In this document: one piece after another, positions 46,560-55,962 of the stretch
Position numbering within the stretch: position 1 is the stretch's first letter
How the letters are laid out: each line of letters begins with the position of its first letter
Notes under the pieces: model-generated
The model's database searches: none
Seen by the model: only the letters and a program-made list of their open reading frames with translations
Told to the model about the DNA's origin: nothing
Position numbers and translations under genes: made by a program
DNA from: Pseudoalteromonas galatheae
GTDB taxonomy: Bacteria > Pseudomonadota > Gammaproteobacteria > Enterobacterales > Alteromonadaceae
Length of the DNA stretch: 64,000 bases
Direction of reading: 5' to 3'
Assembly: GCF_005886105.2 (NCBI RefSeq)
Contig: NZ_PNCO02000001.1
Span: 3,551,501 to 3,615,500, forward strand

Positions 46560-48002
46560 ATGATCAATAGCAAAACGATAAAAATATTCCGCCATGAGTT
46601 AGCCAGTAAACGCAAAAGCCCAGTCTTGTGGCTGCTTTTCATCATGATACAACTGTTGCTCGCCATTGCATTATTTACGGGTTACCAGCAATATCAACAC
46701 AGCACTCAGACTCAACAAAATGCCCAAGCCTTGGTAGAGCAACAATGGCAAGCGCAACCCGATAGGCACCCACACCGCGTCGCCCACTTTGGGCATTTCG
46801 CCTTTCGCCCCCCAAGTGCACTGAGCTTTTTTGACCTTGGTATTAATACTTGGGTTGGCGATAGTATTTTCTTGGAGGCACATAAGCAAAACAGTGCTAA
46901 CTTTACGGATGACTTAGATGGCGGCACACTGCTGCGTTTCTCAGAATTAAGCACGGCCAATATCTTGCTAACAATCTGGCCATTGCTAATTGTTGCGCTT
47001 GGATTTGCCAGTATCAGTGGCGAGAAAAACAGTGGTACGTTAAGACAACTGATGTCGATGGGCGTCTCATTTCGCGATTTAATCATCGGAAAATCTCTCA
47101 GCTATCTACTATTGTCAGTTATTTTCATCATCCCCGCTTTTGCTTTTGCCCTTGTACTAGCGTTAAGCTCGGGAGCAGATCTCACCACAGAAAGCCCTTT
47201 AAGATTAGCTTTGTTGTTTGGTATTTATTTACTGTATTGCTTATTTTGGACTGGTTTAACACTTTTTGTGTCGTCTGTGGTAAAAGCGCCAAAACAGTCG
47301 CTCGTATTACTGACTTCTATTTGGTTTATTTTAACGATTTTAATGCCTCGTGTTTTAGCTGAGTTTGCTCACAACCAGCACCCACATCAAAAACGCAATG
47401 ACTTTGAGCTCGCAGTTAAACTAGATAACCGCAAAGTAGGCAACAGTCATAATCCAAATGATCCGTATTTTAATCAGTTCAGGGAGCAAACCTTAAAGCA
47501 ATACGGCGTTGACAAGGTTGAAGACTTACCTATCAACTATCGTGGACTGGTGATGCAAGAGGGTGAACGCTTAAACGCCCAAATTTACCGCAAACACTAC
47601 GACCAACAAATAGCCCAATTTGATGCACAACAAGCCTTCATTAGTAAATTTTATTGGTTAAATCCGTATTTATTTGTGCGCGACTTTTCTATGGCATTAA
47701 CGCGAACCGATACCAAACACTTTTTAGATTTTGAACAACAAGCCGAAGCACACCGCTATGCGCGTATTCAAAAATTAAACGAGCTGCATACCCATCAGGT
47801 TAATCACCATAACGACCGAGCACAACGGATCGACAAGTCATATTGGCAGGAGTTTGAGCCATTTAGCTACAGCGCTCCCAACTTACAATGGTCGCTTCGT
47901 GATTTCAGCTGGACATGGCTGCTGCCAACCTTCGCCGTGCTGATTATTTTTCTTAGTTTAAATTCACCCCTCATGCAAAGGAGAGTTTATGCTTCAGTTT
48001 AA
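46560..48002 (+). CDS. ABC-2 permease, DUF3526 type (first)
   Basis: 480 aa. TM at about 22-42, a long extracytoplasmic segment with RPPSALSFFDLG, then TMs around 140-260 (SGEKNSGTLRQLMSMG is the typical coupling region of DUF3526 permeases), a second large extracytoplasmic domain (about 265-445) and a final TM. Overlaps the next permease by 14 bp. DUF3526 pairs with an ABC ATPase often sit next to TonB receptors; their cargo is not established. Confidence 0.82.
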   Translation: MINSKTIKIFRHELASKRKSPVLWLLFIMIQLLLAIALFTGYQQYQHSTQTQQNAQALVEQQWQAQPDRHPHRVAHFGHFAFRPPSALSFFDLGINTWVGDSIFLEAHKQNSANFTDDLDGGTLLRFSELSTANILLTIWPLLIVALGFASISGEKNSGTLRQLMSMGVSFRDLIIGKSLSYLLLSVIFIIPAFAFALVLALSSGADLTTESPLRLALLFGIYLLYCLFWTGLTLFVSSVVKAPKQSLVLLTSIWFILTILMPRVLAEFAHNQHPHQKRNDFELAVKLDNRKVGNSHNPNDPYFNQFREQTLKQYGVDKVEDLPINYRGLVMQEGERLNAQIYRKHYDQQIAQFDAQQAFISKFYWLNPYLFVRDFSMALTRTDTKHFLDFEQQAEAHRYARIQKLNELHTHQVNHHNDRAQRIDKSYWQEFEPFSYSAPNLQWSLRDFSWTWLLPTFAVLIIFLSLNSPLMQRRVYASV

Positions 48003-49347
48003 GCTTGAATGCAAACGGTTGTTCTCTGGCACAGTCAACAAGCTGGTACTTGCCTTGTTTCTTATCTCAGGCTTGGTTGCTATTTATCAAGGAGCACAAG
48101 GCTATAAATCACAGCGTGTCGATCAATATAAATCTACGGTGGTTTTTCAAAAGGAGCGTGAATATGTTGCCAACCGCGAGACCTTACCTGAGCCTGGCTC
48201 TATCGCCTACTATGCCAGCGCCCCCACTCAGTGGCAGCTTAGCCCGTGGGCCGCGTTATTTGTTGGCGAAAGCCAACATTCAATGGTTGCTACAAAAATC
48301 AAGGCATTGGCGCTACAGGGTCAAATTTTTAACCGCGAAATCGTCAATCCGTCGCAACAACGCACCGGTGGACTAGATTTAGGTTTCGTACTTGTCTATT
48401 TACTGCCAATCGTGATTGGAATTGTCACCGTGACACTCATCTCAGATGAGCAACATGCAGGAAGGTGGCGGTTATTAAGTGCGCTACCAATTCGCGCCTA
48501 CTTTCAAGTTTATAAACAACTCGGGCTGCGCTTTGCGGTGATCTGGTTGTTGACCGCAGTGTTACTCATCAGTGCTGCAGCGCTACTATCTTTACCATTT
48601 GATGGAACGTTTTGGTTGGTGTGTGCCGCAATCACACTTTATATGCTATTTTGGTTTTCTCTTGCAGGTTTGATCATGAGTTTGGGGAAAAGTAGCGTAG
48701 TAAATAGTTTAGCGTATCTGAGTAGCTGGGTTATTTTTGCAATCCTTATTCCAGGCGCGATCCACCTTTATCTATCAAACAGCTACCAAACGAATACACC
48801 TCTTGAAATCAGCCTCAAGCAGCGCTTAATAATGAATGATGGATGGGATCAAAATCAACAAGCTGCGCTTGATGAGTTCTTAAGCCATGAACCACAATGG
48901 CAAAGCACCTCACCACTTGGTGATACATTCGATTGGAAATGGTATTTCGCTCAGCAACATTTAAGTGACATAGCAGTTGATGAGCAATGGCAAGGTTATT
49001 TGCAAAACAGAGCGCTCAGACATCAACAGCTACAGAAACTCAGCTGGCTTTCTCCAGCCTTAATGCTGCAATTTGGGCTTAACCAATTAGCTCACACCAG
49101 CTCTTATCATCAAACAGAATATTTTAAAGAAATAGCACACTACCACCAGCAGATCCGCCATTTCTTTTATGATTTCATGTTTTTTGATAAAGCGGTAACG
49201 AAAGAGGATATTCTCAACTTTCCACTTTACAAAAATCAGCCACAAACGCCAAGCCAAAGCTTTTCGTCACTCCTTTTTGCTACGCTCTTGGTGTTTGGAC
49301 TAGCCATCTTCGCAGCGCGAAGACTCACTAAATTGAAGCCGATTTAA
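47989..49347 (+). CDS. ABC-2 permease, DUF3526-like (second)
   Basis: 452 aa with the same plan as the previous gene: TM1 at about 17-35, extracytoplasmic stretch, a TM block at about 130-260 with SDEQHAGRWRLLSALPI as coupling region, a second extracytoplasmic domain and a last TM at about 425-443. AGGAG precedes the ATG, inside the previous gene. The two permeases probably form a heterodimer with the ATPase at 45784. Followed by a strong terminator that closes the metal-acquisition block. Confidence 0.8.
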   Translation: MLQFKLECKRLFSGTVNKLVLALFLISGLVAIYQGAQGYKSQRVDQYKSTVVFQKEREYVANRETLPEPGSIAYYASAPTQWQLSPWAALFVGESQHSMVATKIKALALQGQIFNREIVNPSQQRTGGLDLGFVLVYLLPIVIGIVTVTLISDEQHAGRWRLLSALPIRAYFQVYKQLGLRFAVIWLLTAVLLISAAALLSLPFDGTFWLVCAAITLYMLFWFSLAGLIMSLGKSSVVNSLAYLSSWVIFAILIPGAIHLYLSNSYQTNTPLEISLKQRLIMNDGWDQNQQAALDEFLSHEPQWQSTSPLGDTFDWKWYFAQQHLSDIAVDEQWQGYLQNRALRHQQLQKLSWLSPALMLQFGLNQLAHTSSYHQTEYFKEIAHYHQQIRHFFYDFMFFDKAVTKEDILNFPLYKNQPQTPSQSFSSLLFATLLVFGLAIFAARRLTKLKPI

Positions 49348-49407
49348 ATAACCTGAGCAGTGGATTACTAATCCTTTGCTAGCAACTGGAAATATTAATA
49401 TACCGAG

Positions 49408-49449
49408 GCGTCACAAATTGAATGATACTTCGTTTTGTGACGCTTTTTT
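49408..49449. terminator. Strong terminator closing the metallophore block
   Basis: GCGTCACAAA (49408-49417) pairs perfectly with TTTGTGACGC (49434-49443), followed by six T. It lies between convergent genes. Confidence 0.92.
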
Positions 49450-49453
49450 GTAC

Positions 49454-49993
49454 TTAGACAAACGCTTTAAATGCATCATCCAGCGGAGTATGCGCGATAT
49501 GATTCACGTAATTACTCATCACTTTTTGACTTAGCGCTAAGATAATTTCCAGCAGATTTTGTTTAGTATAACCTGCGGCAAAAAACGCTTTAGTTTGTGC
49601 ATCACTCAATTTGCCACGTTCACGTAACATTTCAAGTGTTGTAGCACGCAGTACTTCTAGCTTTTCATCGCCCAGTGGTGCTTGCTCACGCAGCGCTTTG
49701 ACCAATTCATCACTCACTTTCATTGACTTAGCGATAGCGGAGTGAGCAGGCACACAATAGTGACATTCATGTTCTACATTAATCGCTTGCCATACCACAG
49801 TTTTTTCATCGTTATTAAACGAGCTATTTAAAAATGCTTCGTGTAACACTTGATAACCATGTAGATGCTCAGGCGACTCAGCCATCACGCCATGAAGGTT
49901 TGGAATACGGCCAAACGCTTGCTGGGACTTCTCGAGTAATGGTTTACCTTTTTGCGGTGCAGATTCTACGGTATGGATTGTAAAGTCAGTCAT
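49454..49993 (-). CDS. AhpD-like / carboxymuconolactone decarboxylase family protein
   Basis: 179 aa from the ATG at 49993, chosen because GGAG lies 6 bases upstream; an in-frame start at 50014 is worse. The redox signature ECHYCVPAHSAIA carries the CxxC-like pair and the His of alkylhydroperoxidase D-type proteins. Family members reduce peroxides or act as gamma-carboxymuconolactone decarboxylases; a peroxidase role is the more common in this subgroup. Monocistronic. Confidence 0.85.
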   Translation of the reverse strand: MTDFTIHTVESAPQKGKPLLEKSQQAFGRIPNLHGVMAESPEHLHGYQVLHEAFLNSSFNNDEKTVVWQAINVEHECHYCVPAHSAIAKSMKVSDELVKALREQAPLGDEKLEVLRATTLEMLRERGKLSDAQTKAFFAAGYTKQNLLEIILALSQKVMSNYVNHIAHTPLDDAFKAFV

Positions 49994-50195
49994 CAGTTGC
50001 TCCTTTTGGTGCATTTTGTATTGGTATAACCTGAGATCTAACTAACCTCAGGTTAACTACTCATTGAGTACTAGACTAACCTTACTTGAATGATCATTCA
50101 AATAATTATTCGCTATAGTAAACACAATAACTGTCTAAATTAGTATGAAATATAATTCGCTACTGACTGGTCGGGTCAAGCCAGCAGCATTGGGA

Positions 50196-51071
50196 TCAAA
50201 AGTAAATTTTGTTCTCAGCGTAGTCGATAACTAGCTTGTCATCGTTAAAGTTACTTAAACCAAGTAGGATAAATGGCTCATCTTTGTATCCAAGCACCTC
50301 AAATACTGGCATATCTGACAAGTGGCTTTCAGTATTGATGATTTCCTTACCACCTAAGCTAAAGCGCAGTGATTCTATGGCGACCTTTTTGTTTTCTATA
50401 TTATTTAGACCTCGGCCGATATCTTCTTTACCAAGCGTCAAAGATAGCTTATTTGCCAAGTGTGAGTTGATGTAATTAGTTGGCGCGCCGGTATCTAGTA
50501 ACGCATCCACCCGTTCACCATTAAAACTTGCAGTGAGTTTGATAAAGTCGTCGTCTATTGTAAAGCGTGCACTTTCTAGACCTTGTGTCACACTACTTGG
50601 ACAAGCCTCTTGATACAAGCTAAACGCATTATTTTTAAAATCAAACACATTACAATATTGCGACATATATCCATGCCCCAAAATGCCAGGTAAGACGCCT
50701 TCGACCTCTAAGCGGTTCATATCTTGAAATACATACGGTAGCGATTCAATCGCAAAGTGCCCGACACTCGTGTGCTCTATCTTTGTCAATTCCAGCTCTG
50801 AATTACCATTGGCTCCTTGCACTTTCATTGTGCTGATTTTATCTTCTGGCAAAGCAAGTGCGGCTTTTAAATGAGAGGGTAAAACCCCCAAGTTCGCAGC
50901 ACTGTCTAAAATCATAGGATGCGTGATCTGATGATTAAGCGCTGTCATTACATAGGCATGACCTTTCTCGGTATACTTCATCGGTAAGGTTAGTGACTCA
51001 GGTTTGGTAGACGCGGTGATGCCACAGCCAACGGTAGTACATGCTAATACTGATAAAATAATTGCTCTCAT
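50196..51071 (-). CDS. Retropepsin-like aspartyl-protease-fold lipoprotein
   Basis: 291 aa. Lipobox-like TTVGC with Cys16 in the signal peptide. Two retropepsin-like halves: the first has ILDSAANLGVL (DSA, degenerate for DTGA), the second ALLDTGAPTNYI with the full DTGA motif. Each half ends in an ILGHGY or LLGLSNF-like flap strand. If folded as a single chain it would have one good and one altered catalytic loop, so activity is uncertain. Monocistronic on the minus strand, upstream of the two-component operon in sequence but with its own gap. Confidence 0.7.
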   Translation of the reverse strand: MRAIILSVLACTTVGCGITASTKPESLTLPMKYTEKGHAYVMTALNHQITHPMILDSAANLGVLPSHLKAALALPEDKISTMKVQGANGNSELELTKIEHTSVGHFAIESLPYVFQDMNRLEVEGVLPGILGHGYMSQYCNVFDFKNNAFSLYQEACPSSVTQGLESARFTIDDDFIKLTASFNGERVDALLDTGAPTNYINSHLANKLSLTLGKEDIGRGLNNIENKKVAIESLRFSLGGKEIINTESHLSDMPVFEVLGYKDEPFILLGLSNFNDDKLVIDYAENKIYF

Positions 51072-51137
51072 AATCTTGCTCTCACACTGTTGATGTTTTT
51101 GTTGAGCTAACTATGCCGAGCAATTGTCAAGCAATTA

Positions 51138-52517
51138 TCAAGTTAGTCGAGAAAACCTCAGCGTGAAGCTCGCTCCTTGATTTTCAGTGCTATTGGCAGT
51201 CAAGGTCGCCCCCATCAACTCAGCAAGTTGACGACAAATTGGTAAGCCGAGCCCTAAACTAGATGTGTCATGGCGTGACGCCTGCACTCGATAAAAGCGT
51301 TCAAATATTTGTGTTAATTGAGTAGGAGACATACCCTGACCGCGATCAGTCACCGTGATAACCAGTTCATTGTCTTGATAATGTAGGTGTAGCATTACAA
51401 TGCCGCCATCAGCGCCGTATTTAAACGCATTATCGAGTAGATTCACCACTATCTGCCTAACTCTTCCTGCATCGAGCGTCACGATTACGCCCGCTTGAAT
51501 ATCTGCTGTCAACGCCACACCTTGCTCCTGTGCCTGCGCTTGATAACGCACCAAAAGCGCACTCATCAACTCAGAAACATTCACCTGTGCAGGTGACAAA
51601 GTCAGTTGCTTTGACTCGGTTAACGATAACAAGCACAAGTCATCGATGATACGGTTGACGTTGTGAAGGTCTTGGGCGATCACCGCCAGCTGAGCCTTGT
51701 CCATCGGCAAGATGCCGTCTTCCATCGCTTCTAAGCGTGAGCGAATACCGTTAAGTGGGGTCCTAAGCTCATGAGATAAGTCGGAGTTCATTTGCTTATA
51801 TTGCTGGTGTAACCCTTGTAACCAAGCCGCAAGATTATTGAAGCTGCTAATGATTTCACCCACTTCATCATGGCGCTTAAGCGCTAAGCGGGTATCTAAC
51901 TCGCCCGACTCTATCGCCTTAAAGCTACGTTTAAGCTGTTTAAGTGGCGACAAAAAGTACCACGAGCCCAGCCATGCAAGTAACGCAGCAATAATTGATA
52001 AAATGACCAAAGTAAGCATAAAATCGTCCAGCATAGCTTGCTGTAGCGCTTCTTTTTCAAACGACCTATTTAGCAGTACCTTGGGGAGCCAAAATAATTC
52101 TTCATTCTGCGCCAGTTCATGTTGCACTTCATTAAATTGCACCACAAAAGCTGCAACACCAGAATGATGGATAGAAAATTGATGACCGGATTTGACCTGC
52201 TCGTAATCTATAGTGAGATCGGGGTTGAGGATCTTTATATCCGCTGTTGAGTTAGCATCTCGCCAAATAAACAGTTGCTCGGGAAATGTCGATGCTAAAA
52301 ACGTCAACGTCGCTTCTGGGTTTACAAAGGTTTTGTCAGCCAATGCAGCTTCCACTAAGTCATCATCAAGCAACGTATGCCCTAATATCACTGCACTTTG
52401 CTTATTGAACGCTAAAAAGGTGCGCTCGGCTGAGTTTTTAGATAGTTGATAGAAGCTCCCGAGTAGCGCAAAGGTACAAAGCGCCACAAGTAAGGTAAAC
52501 TTGGTTTTTAGCTTCAT
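51138..52517 (-). CDS. Sensor histidine kinase (BaeS/EnvZ-like)
   Basis: 459 aa. TM1 (8-24), periplasmic sensor domain (about 30-165), TM2 (about 168-190), HAMP, H-box with phospho-His in SHELRTPLNG, N-box LLDNAFKYG, G1 DRGQGMS, F-box FERFYR and G2 GLGLPICRQL. Its ATG overlaps the response-regulator stop by 4 bp, so it is the second gene of the pair. An envelope-stress-type signal is likely but unproven. Confidence 0.92.
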   Translation of the reverse strand: MKLKTKFTLLVALCTFALLGSFYQLSKNSAERTFLAFNKQSAVILGHTLLDDDLVEAALADKTFVNPEATLTFLASTFPEQLFIWRDANSTADIKILNPDLTIDYEQVKSGHQFSIHHSGVAAFVVQFNEVQHELAQNEELFWLPKVLLNRSFEKEALQQAMLDDFMLTLVILSIIAALLAWLGSWYFLSPLKQLKRSFKAIESGELDTRLALKRHDEVGEIISSFNNLAAWLQGLHQQYKQMNSDLSHELRTPLNGIRSRLEAMEDGILPMDKAQLAVIAQDLHNVNRIIDDLCLLSLTESKQLTLSPAQVNVSELMSALLVRYQAQAQEQGVALTADIQAGVIVTLDAGRVRQIVVNLLDNAFKYGADGGIVMLHLHYQDNELVITVTDRGQGMSPTQLTQIFERFYRVQASRHDTSSLGLGLPICRQLAELMGATLTANSTENQGASFTLRFSRLT

Positions 52518-53209
52518 GAAGACACCTTACGCGCGATAAATTGATAGCCTTGCCCGTAACGAGTGGCGATAAACTTGGGCTCAGCCTTACTGTCACCTAG
52601 TTTTTTACGAAGGTTTGCTAAGTGAGTATCGACTGCCCGATCCGTAATAGGCGCATCACTTCCCCATACTTGTTCAATTAATTGCGCCCGGCTAAATACT
52701 TGATGAGGTTGTTTGGCCATGGTGAGTAGTAACTCAAACTCTACCGCCGTCAACGCAGGAGTATGCTTTGCCACAGTGACGGATTTGCTCTCTAAGTTAA
52801 TGCTCAAGCCATCAAATAGCAAAGCGGCACTTTGCTGTCCTCGGTAGCTGCGCTTACATAGCGCTTTTGCTCGGGAGATGACCTCTCTCGGGCTATAAGG
52901 CTTACACACATAGTCGTCCGCACCAAATTCAAACCCCTCAAGGCGGTCGGTTTCAGACACTTTGGCGGTCACCATAATGGTAGGAATGTTGCGCATAACG
53001 GCTTCTTTAAGTAGCTCACGGCCATCGCCTCCTGGGAGCATAACATCCAAAATCGCAAGCTCAAATGTGAGGTTTTGTAAGGCTCGATGAGCATCAGGGG
53101 CGTTATCGAAATGGACAACCTGCATATTCGCTTGTGCCAGATATAAACTTAAAATCTCGGCACTGCTAGAGTCATCTTCTACATATAAAACAGTATATTG
53201 GTCAGACAT
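52514..53209 (-). CDS. OmpR-family response regulator
   Basis: 231 aa from the ATG at 53209; an in-frame GTG at 53263 would add 18 residues. No strong ribosome site is seen before either. Receiver domain with acidic pair EDD, phospho-Asp in LAILDVMLPG, Thr/Lys in MVTAK and CKPYSPRE, then a winged-helix DNA-binding domain (TDRAVDTHLANLRKKLG). First gene of the operon with the kinase. Confidence 0.9.
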   Translation of the reverse strand: MSDQYTVLYVEDDSSSAEILSLYLAQANMQVVHFDNAPDAHRALQNLTFELAILDVMLPGGDGRELLKEAVMRNIPTIMVTAKVSETDRLEGFEFGADDYVCKPYSPREVISRAKALCKRSYRGQQSAALLFDGLSINLESKSVTVAKHTPALTAVEFELLLTMAKQPHQVFSRAQLIEQVWGSDAPITDRAVDTHLANLRKKLGDSKAEPKFIATRYGQGYQFIARKVSS

Positions 53210-53322
53210 GGGAAAGTACTTTTTGTACTGATTGTAATTATTAGATGTACAATTGTGAAGCACAAAAGTCGCGATGGCTGGAACCTATCGCGACCAAAAG
53301 ACGATGAGAGCAACAATGGAAT

Positions 53323-54918
53323 CTAACTAATTTGCGCGCTGATCAAAGCTCTGATCTCACTCAAGGTGGTTTCTTTTAATAGCTGTCCATCTTCAAACAC
53401 CACTTCTAACAAACCCTGCTTTTCTTCTTCCTCGGTCACATTGTCCTTGCAGATCAACTCACCATTTACGCGTTCTACTTTGAGCAGTCCCTTTGCTGAG
53501 CGCTTTTTGCTGTCGGTTTTTGGCTCTTTAAAAATTGCCACACGCTGGTTATTTTTAACCACACTAGTTGCTTTTACCGCAGAGCCATGGGTATCGCGAG
53601 TGACATATTGGTAGCTATATGAGCCAATGCCGAGCACCACTTTGGACGCAAATCCTTTATCCATCAGTCGCTGTAGAATTTGACGCTGACGTTCAAGGGT
53701 AATTGCATCGCCATATATTGCGCCAATATGCTCGTCTAGCAATTTAAAGCCCTTATCGGTCACAGTGCCACCAAAGGTATCCCAGAGACATTCTATCAGT
53801 CCTTTTACTTCACACTCCTGCAGCTGCCTTGAGTGAGGCTCAACTGCATAGTAATTTCCCTGCCAACGATACGCTTCAAAGCCATCTGTCATTGCCATTT
53901 CTTGCGCTTGCTGCTGAGAGTCAACCAACTCGCTATATTCTGATACTGGTGAGACACAATACCCAGTTAGGATTTTCACCGGATCTCCGGAGTCTGGACG
54001 GATCACCACAGTGCCATCACGCGCCATGATCTCTGCTTTTAATTCTGGTAAATACTCGGTGACTAGCTTCCAAAAATCCCAAGTATCAGAGACCACACTG
54101 AGGATCCCGGTCGGTGACTGCTCACGCATCAAATATTGGAAAAACTCGATTTCACCTTCTTGGATCCAAGAACAGGTTACAGAGTGCTCGGTTGCGTCTA
54201 CTGAGCAGCCGACCAGCTCCTTGTCGACATCTGCGCCATAGTACTTTTCAGCAAATAGTACCGCAGGAATAGTATCCGTCCCCACAAGGCCAGACGCAAG
54301 GTGACCAAAACCACTCATCGCCGCAGCGTACTTACCAAACATGCCGCGAAAACTAAAATCATGACCCTGAAACGGCACGATCTCCTGAGGTAAACCGGTT
54401 TTTTGAGCAAATTCTCGGAACACTTTTAAATATGCAACTGAGGTGGTAGCGCTCGTTTGGATTGGCCAGTTTTCGCAGCTTAAGACAGTCTCAATCATAT
54501 TGGTTAGCCATTCAAATCCAGGCTTGGTATTGACCACAGTGATGGGCGGCACCTGATACGGTACTAAAGTCCCTTCTGGCAGCGCTTTAATCCTCAGCGG
54601 TAAATAGCCTAAGTCGTGTAGCGCCTCGAGATAACCTACATCCACCGGGTAGCCCAACATTGCTGTCATGATCCGTCTATGATTTGCCACAGCGGTGTGC
54701 TTGTCGGCTGCGAAAAAGTCTTGCCACTCTTCTTGTAAGTAACTTTTGATAAAATACTGCAGCCCCACAAAAGCCACTTTATCGTTATTTGCAACATTAC
54801 TTAATTTACCGCTGCGCGAGGTAAAGTTTGCATAAACCTCTGTCACTTCAGGATGATAGGCGCGGCTGTGAAATTCTTTATACACGTCTTTTTGCATACT
54901 TGCTGCGGTAATTGTCAT
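53323..54918 (-). CDS. nadV: Nicotinamide phosphoribosyltransferase
   Basis: 531 aa, typical for NadV/NAMPT. Family motifs include HDFSFRGMFG, the catalytic-His region SVDATEHSV, and VIRPDSGDPVKIL for the phosphoribosyl pocket. It converts nicotinamide and PRPP to NMN in NAD salvage. Second gene after a PRPP-synthetase paralogue (11-bp gap), facing the NrtR regulator. The operon should be repressed when NAD intermediates are plentiful. Confidence 0.95.
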   Translation of the reverse strand: MTITAASMQKDVYKEFHSRAYHPEVTEVYANFTSRSGKLSNVANNDKVAFVGLQYFIKSYLQEEWQDFFAADKHTAVANHRRIMTAMLGYPVDVGYLEALHDLGYLPLRIKALPEGTLVPYQVPPITVVNTKPGFEWLTNMIETVLSCENWPIQTSATTSVAYLKVFREFAQKTGLPQEIVPFQGHDFSFRGMFGKYAAAMSGFGHLASGLVGTDTIPAVLFAEKYYGADVDKELVGCSVDATEHSVTCSWIQEGEIEFFQYLMREQSPTGILSVVSDTWDFWKLVTEYLPELKAEIMARDGTVVIRPDSGDPVKILTGYCVSPVSEYSELVDSQQQAQEMAMTDGFEAYRWQGNYYAVEPHSRQLQECEVKGLIECLWDTFGGTVTDKGFKLLDEHIGAIYGDAITLERQRQILQRLMDKGFASKVVLGIGSYSYQYVTRDTHGSAVKATSVVKNNQRVAIFKEPKTDSKKRSAKGLLKVERVNGELICKDNVTEEEEKQGLLEVVFEDGQLLKETTLSEIRALISAQIS

Positions 54919-54929
54919 GACAATATTCC

Positions 54930-55784
54930 TTATAATTCAATCATGTTAAATTGCACATCGTGGTGTTCAACCAAGTCGCCTTTATCACGGCACGAATTAG
55001 TCGTATAAACGGTATCGATCAGTCCACTAAAAACGCCTAATCCTTGAGAGAAAATACCGTGTGTTACGTAAAGCGCAATTGAGTTAGCGCCTTGTGCTTT
55101 TAGTACCTTAGCAAGTTCGGTGAAGGTTCTACCACCATCGCAAATATCATCAACGATCAGTAAATCTTTACCCTTTACCTCACCAAGTACCTGCGTTTGT
55201 ACAATTTCACCCGTTTTAAGATTTCGTACTTTTTGTGCTTGGATAACCTCAACCTCACCACCAAAATGCTGCGCAATTTTCAGTGTTTTTTTACTCGCTC
55301 CAGCATCTGGTGAAACTAAACTGAGTGCACCGCACTGCAACTGTCGCTGTAAAGCCGGACACTGAGATATCAATGTCGTTTGCTCAACATTTTCCACTCG
55401 CTCAAGGAGTGCAGGTACAACGTCGCTATGTGCATCCCACACGGTGACTTTGTCTAGCGCCAGTTGATTGATAAGTGACGCCATCACTTTTGCACCTAGC
55501 GCTTCGCCCGTCACGCATACTCTGTCTTGGCGCGCATAGGGGAAATAGGGTAACACTAATTCTATTGGCGTCCGCGCCAAACAAAGTCGCTTCAATGCAT
55601 CCACCGCCATCAGTAAACGCATGATATGAGAAGAATTGGTCACTCTGGCTGTGATTTGCACTTTTTCGCAATCACGGAAATCAAATGCTTTGAAACGAAT
55701 ATGCTCTTCCCCGCCTGAGAAGGTAAATGCTTCATATTGAACATCTTTTTTGTTTCCAGAGAATTCATAACTCGTGACTTTCAT
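54930..55784 (-). CDS. Ribose-phosphate pyrophosphokinase paralogue of the NAD salvage operon
   Basis: 284 aa, shorter than housekeeping Prs (about 315). PRPP-binding loop LLIVDDICDGGRTF; flexible-loop and ATP-site motifs FPYARQDRVC and VWDAHSD are present. Makes PRPP from ribose-5-phosphate and ATP, the co-substrate for NadV encoded 11 bp downstream. Controlled with NadV by NrtR boxes upstream. Confidence 0.9.
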   Translation of the reverse strand: MKVTSYEFSGNKKDVQYEAFTFSGGEEHIRFKAFDFRDCEKVQITARVTNSSHIMRLLMAVDALKRLCLARTPIELVLPYFPYARQDRVCVTGEALGAKVMASLINQLALDKVTVWDAHSDVVPALLERVENVEQTTLISQCPALQRQLQCGALSLVSPDAGASKKTLKIAQHFGGEVEVIQAQKVRNLKTGEIVQTQVLGEVKGKDLLIVDDICDGGRTFTELAKVLKAQGANSIALYVTHGIFSQGLGVFSGLIDTVYTTNSCRDKGDLVEHHDVQFNMIEL

Positions 55785-55800
55785 AACCTTTCCTTAATAA

Positions 55801-55813
55801 TGTCCCTAAGACA
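55801..55813. promoter_or_regulatory. NrtR-type operator, proximal
   Basis: TGTCCCTAAGACA is an imperfect version of TGTCTAAAAGACA, 17 bp before the PRPP-synthetase start. Third and weakest member of a set in this divergent promoter. Confidence 0.55.
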
Positions 55814-55854
55814 CAAATAAGGTATCAAACATTTTTTGATCAATCAACATCTTT

Positions 55855-55869
55855 ATGTCTAAAAGACAT
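55855..55869. promoter_or_regulatory. NrtR-type operator, middle
   Basis: ATGTCTAAAAGACAT, a perfect palindrome around AAA, sharing the TGTCTAAAAGACA core with the site at 55932. Confidence 0.75.
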
Positions 55870-55931
55870 TTAGTGTTTATTTTTAACATAGGGATATTCA
55901 GTATATTTGCCATACTGACTACAATTGTTTA

Positions 55932-55950
55932 TTGTGTCTAAAAGACACAA
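55932..55950. promoter_or_regulatory. NrtR-type operator, near nrtR
   Basis: TTGTGTCTAAAAGACACAA, a 19-bp perfect palindrome 13 bp before the NrtR start, indicating autoregulation. Palindromes of this class flank NrtR-controlled nad genes in other bacteria. Confidence 0.8.
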
Positions 55951-55962
55951 ACTAAAAATCTC

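Noticed and set aside
45653..49347. Mobile element or phage origin for the metallophore block
   Set aside because: No transposase, integrase, terminal repeats or tRNA insertion site; base use looks like that of the neighbours by eye.
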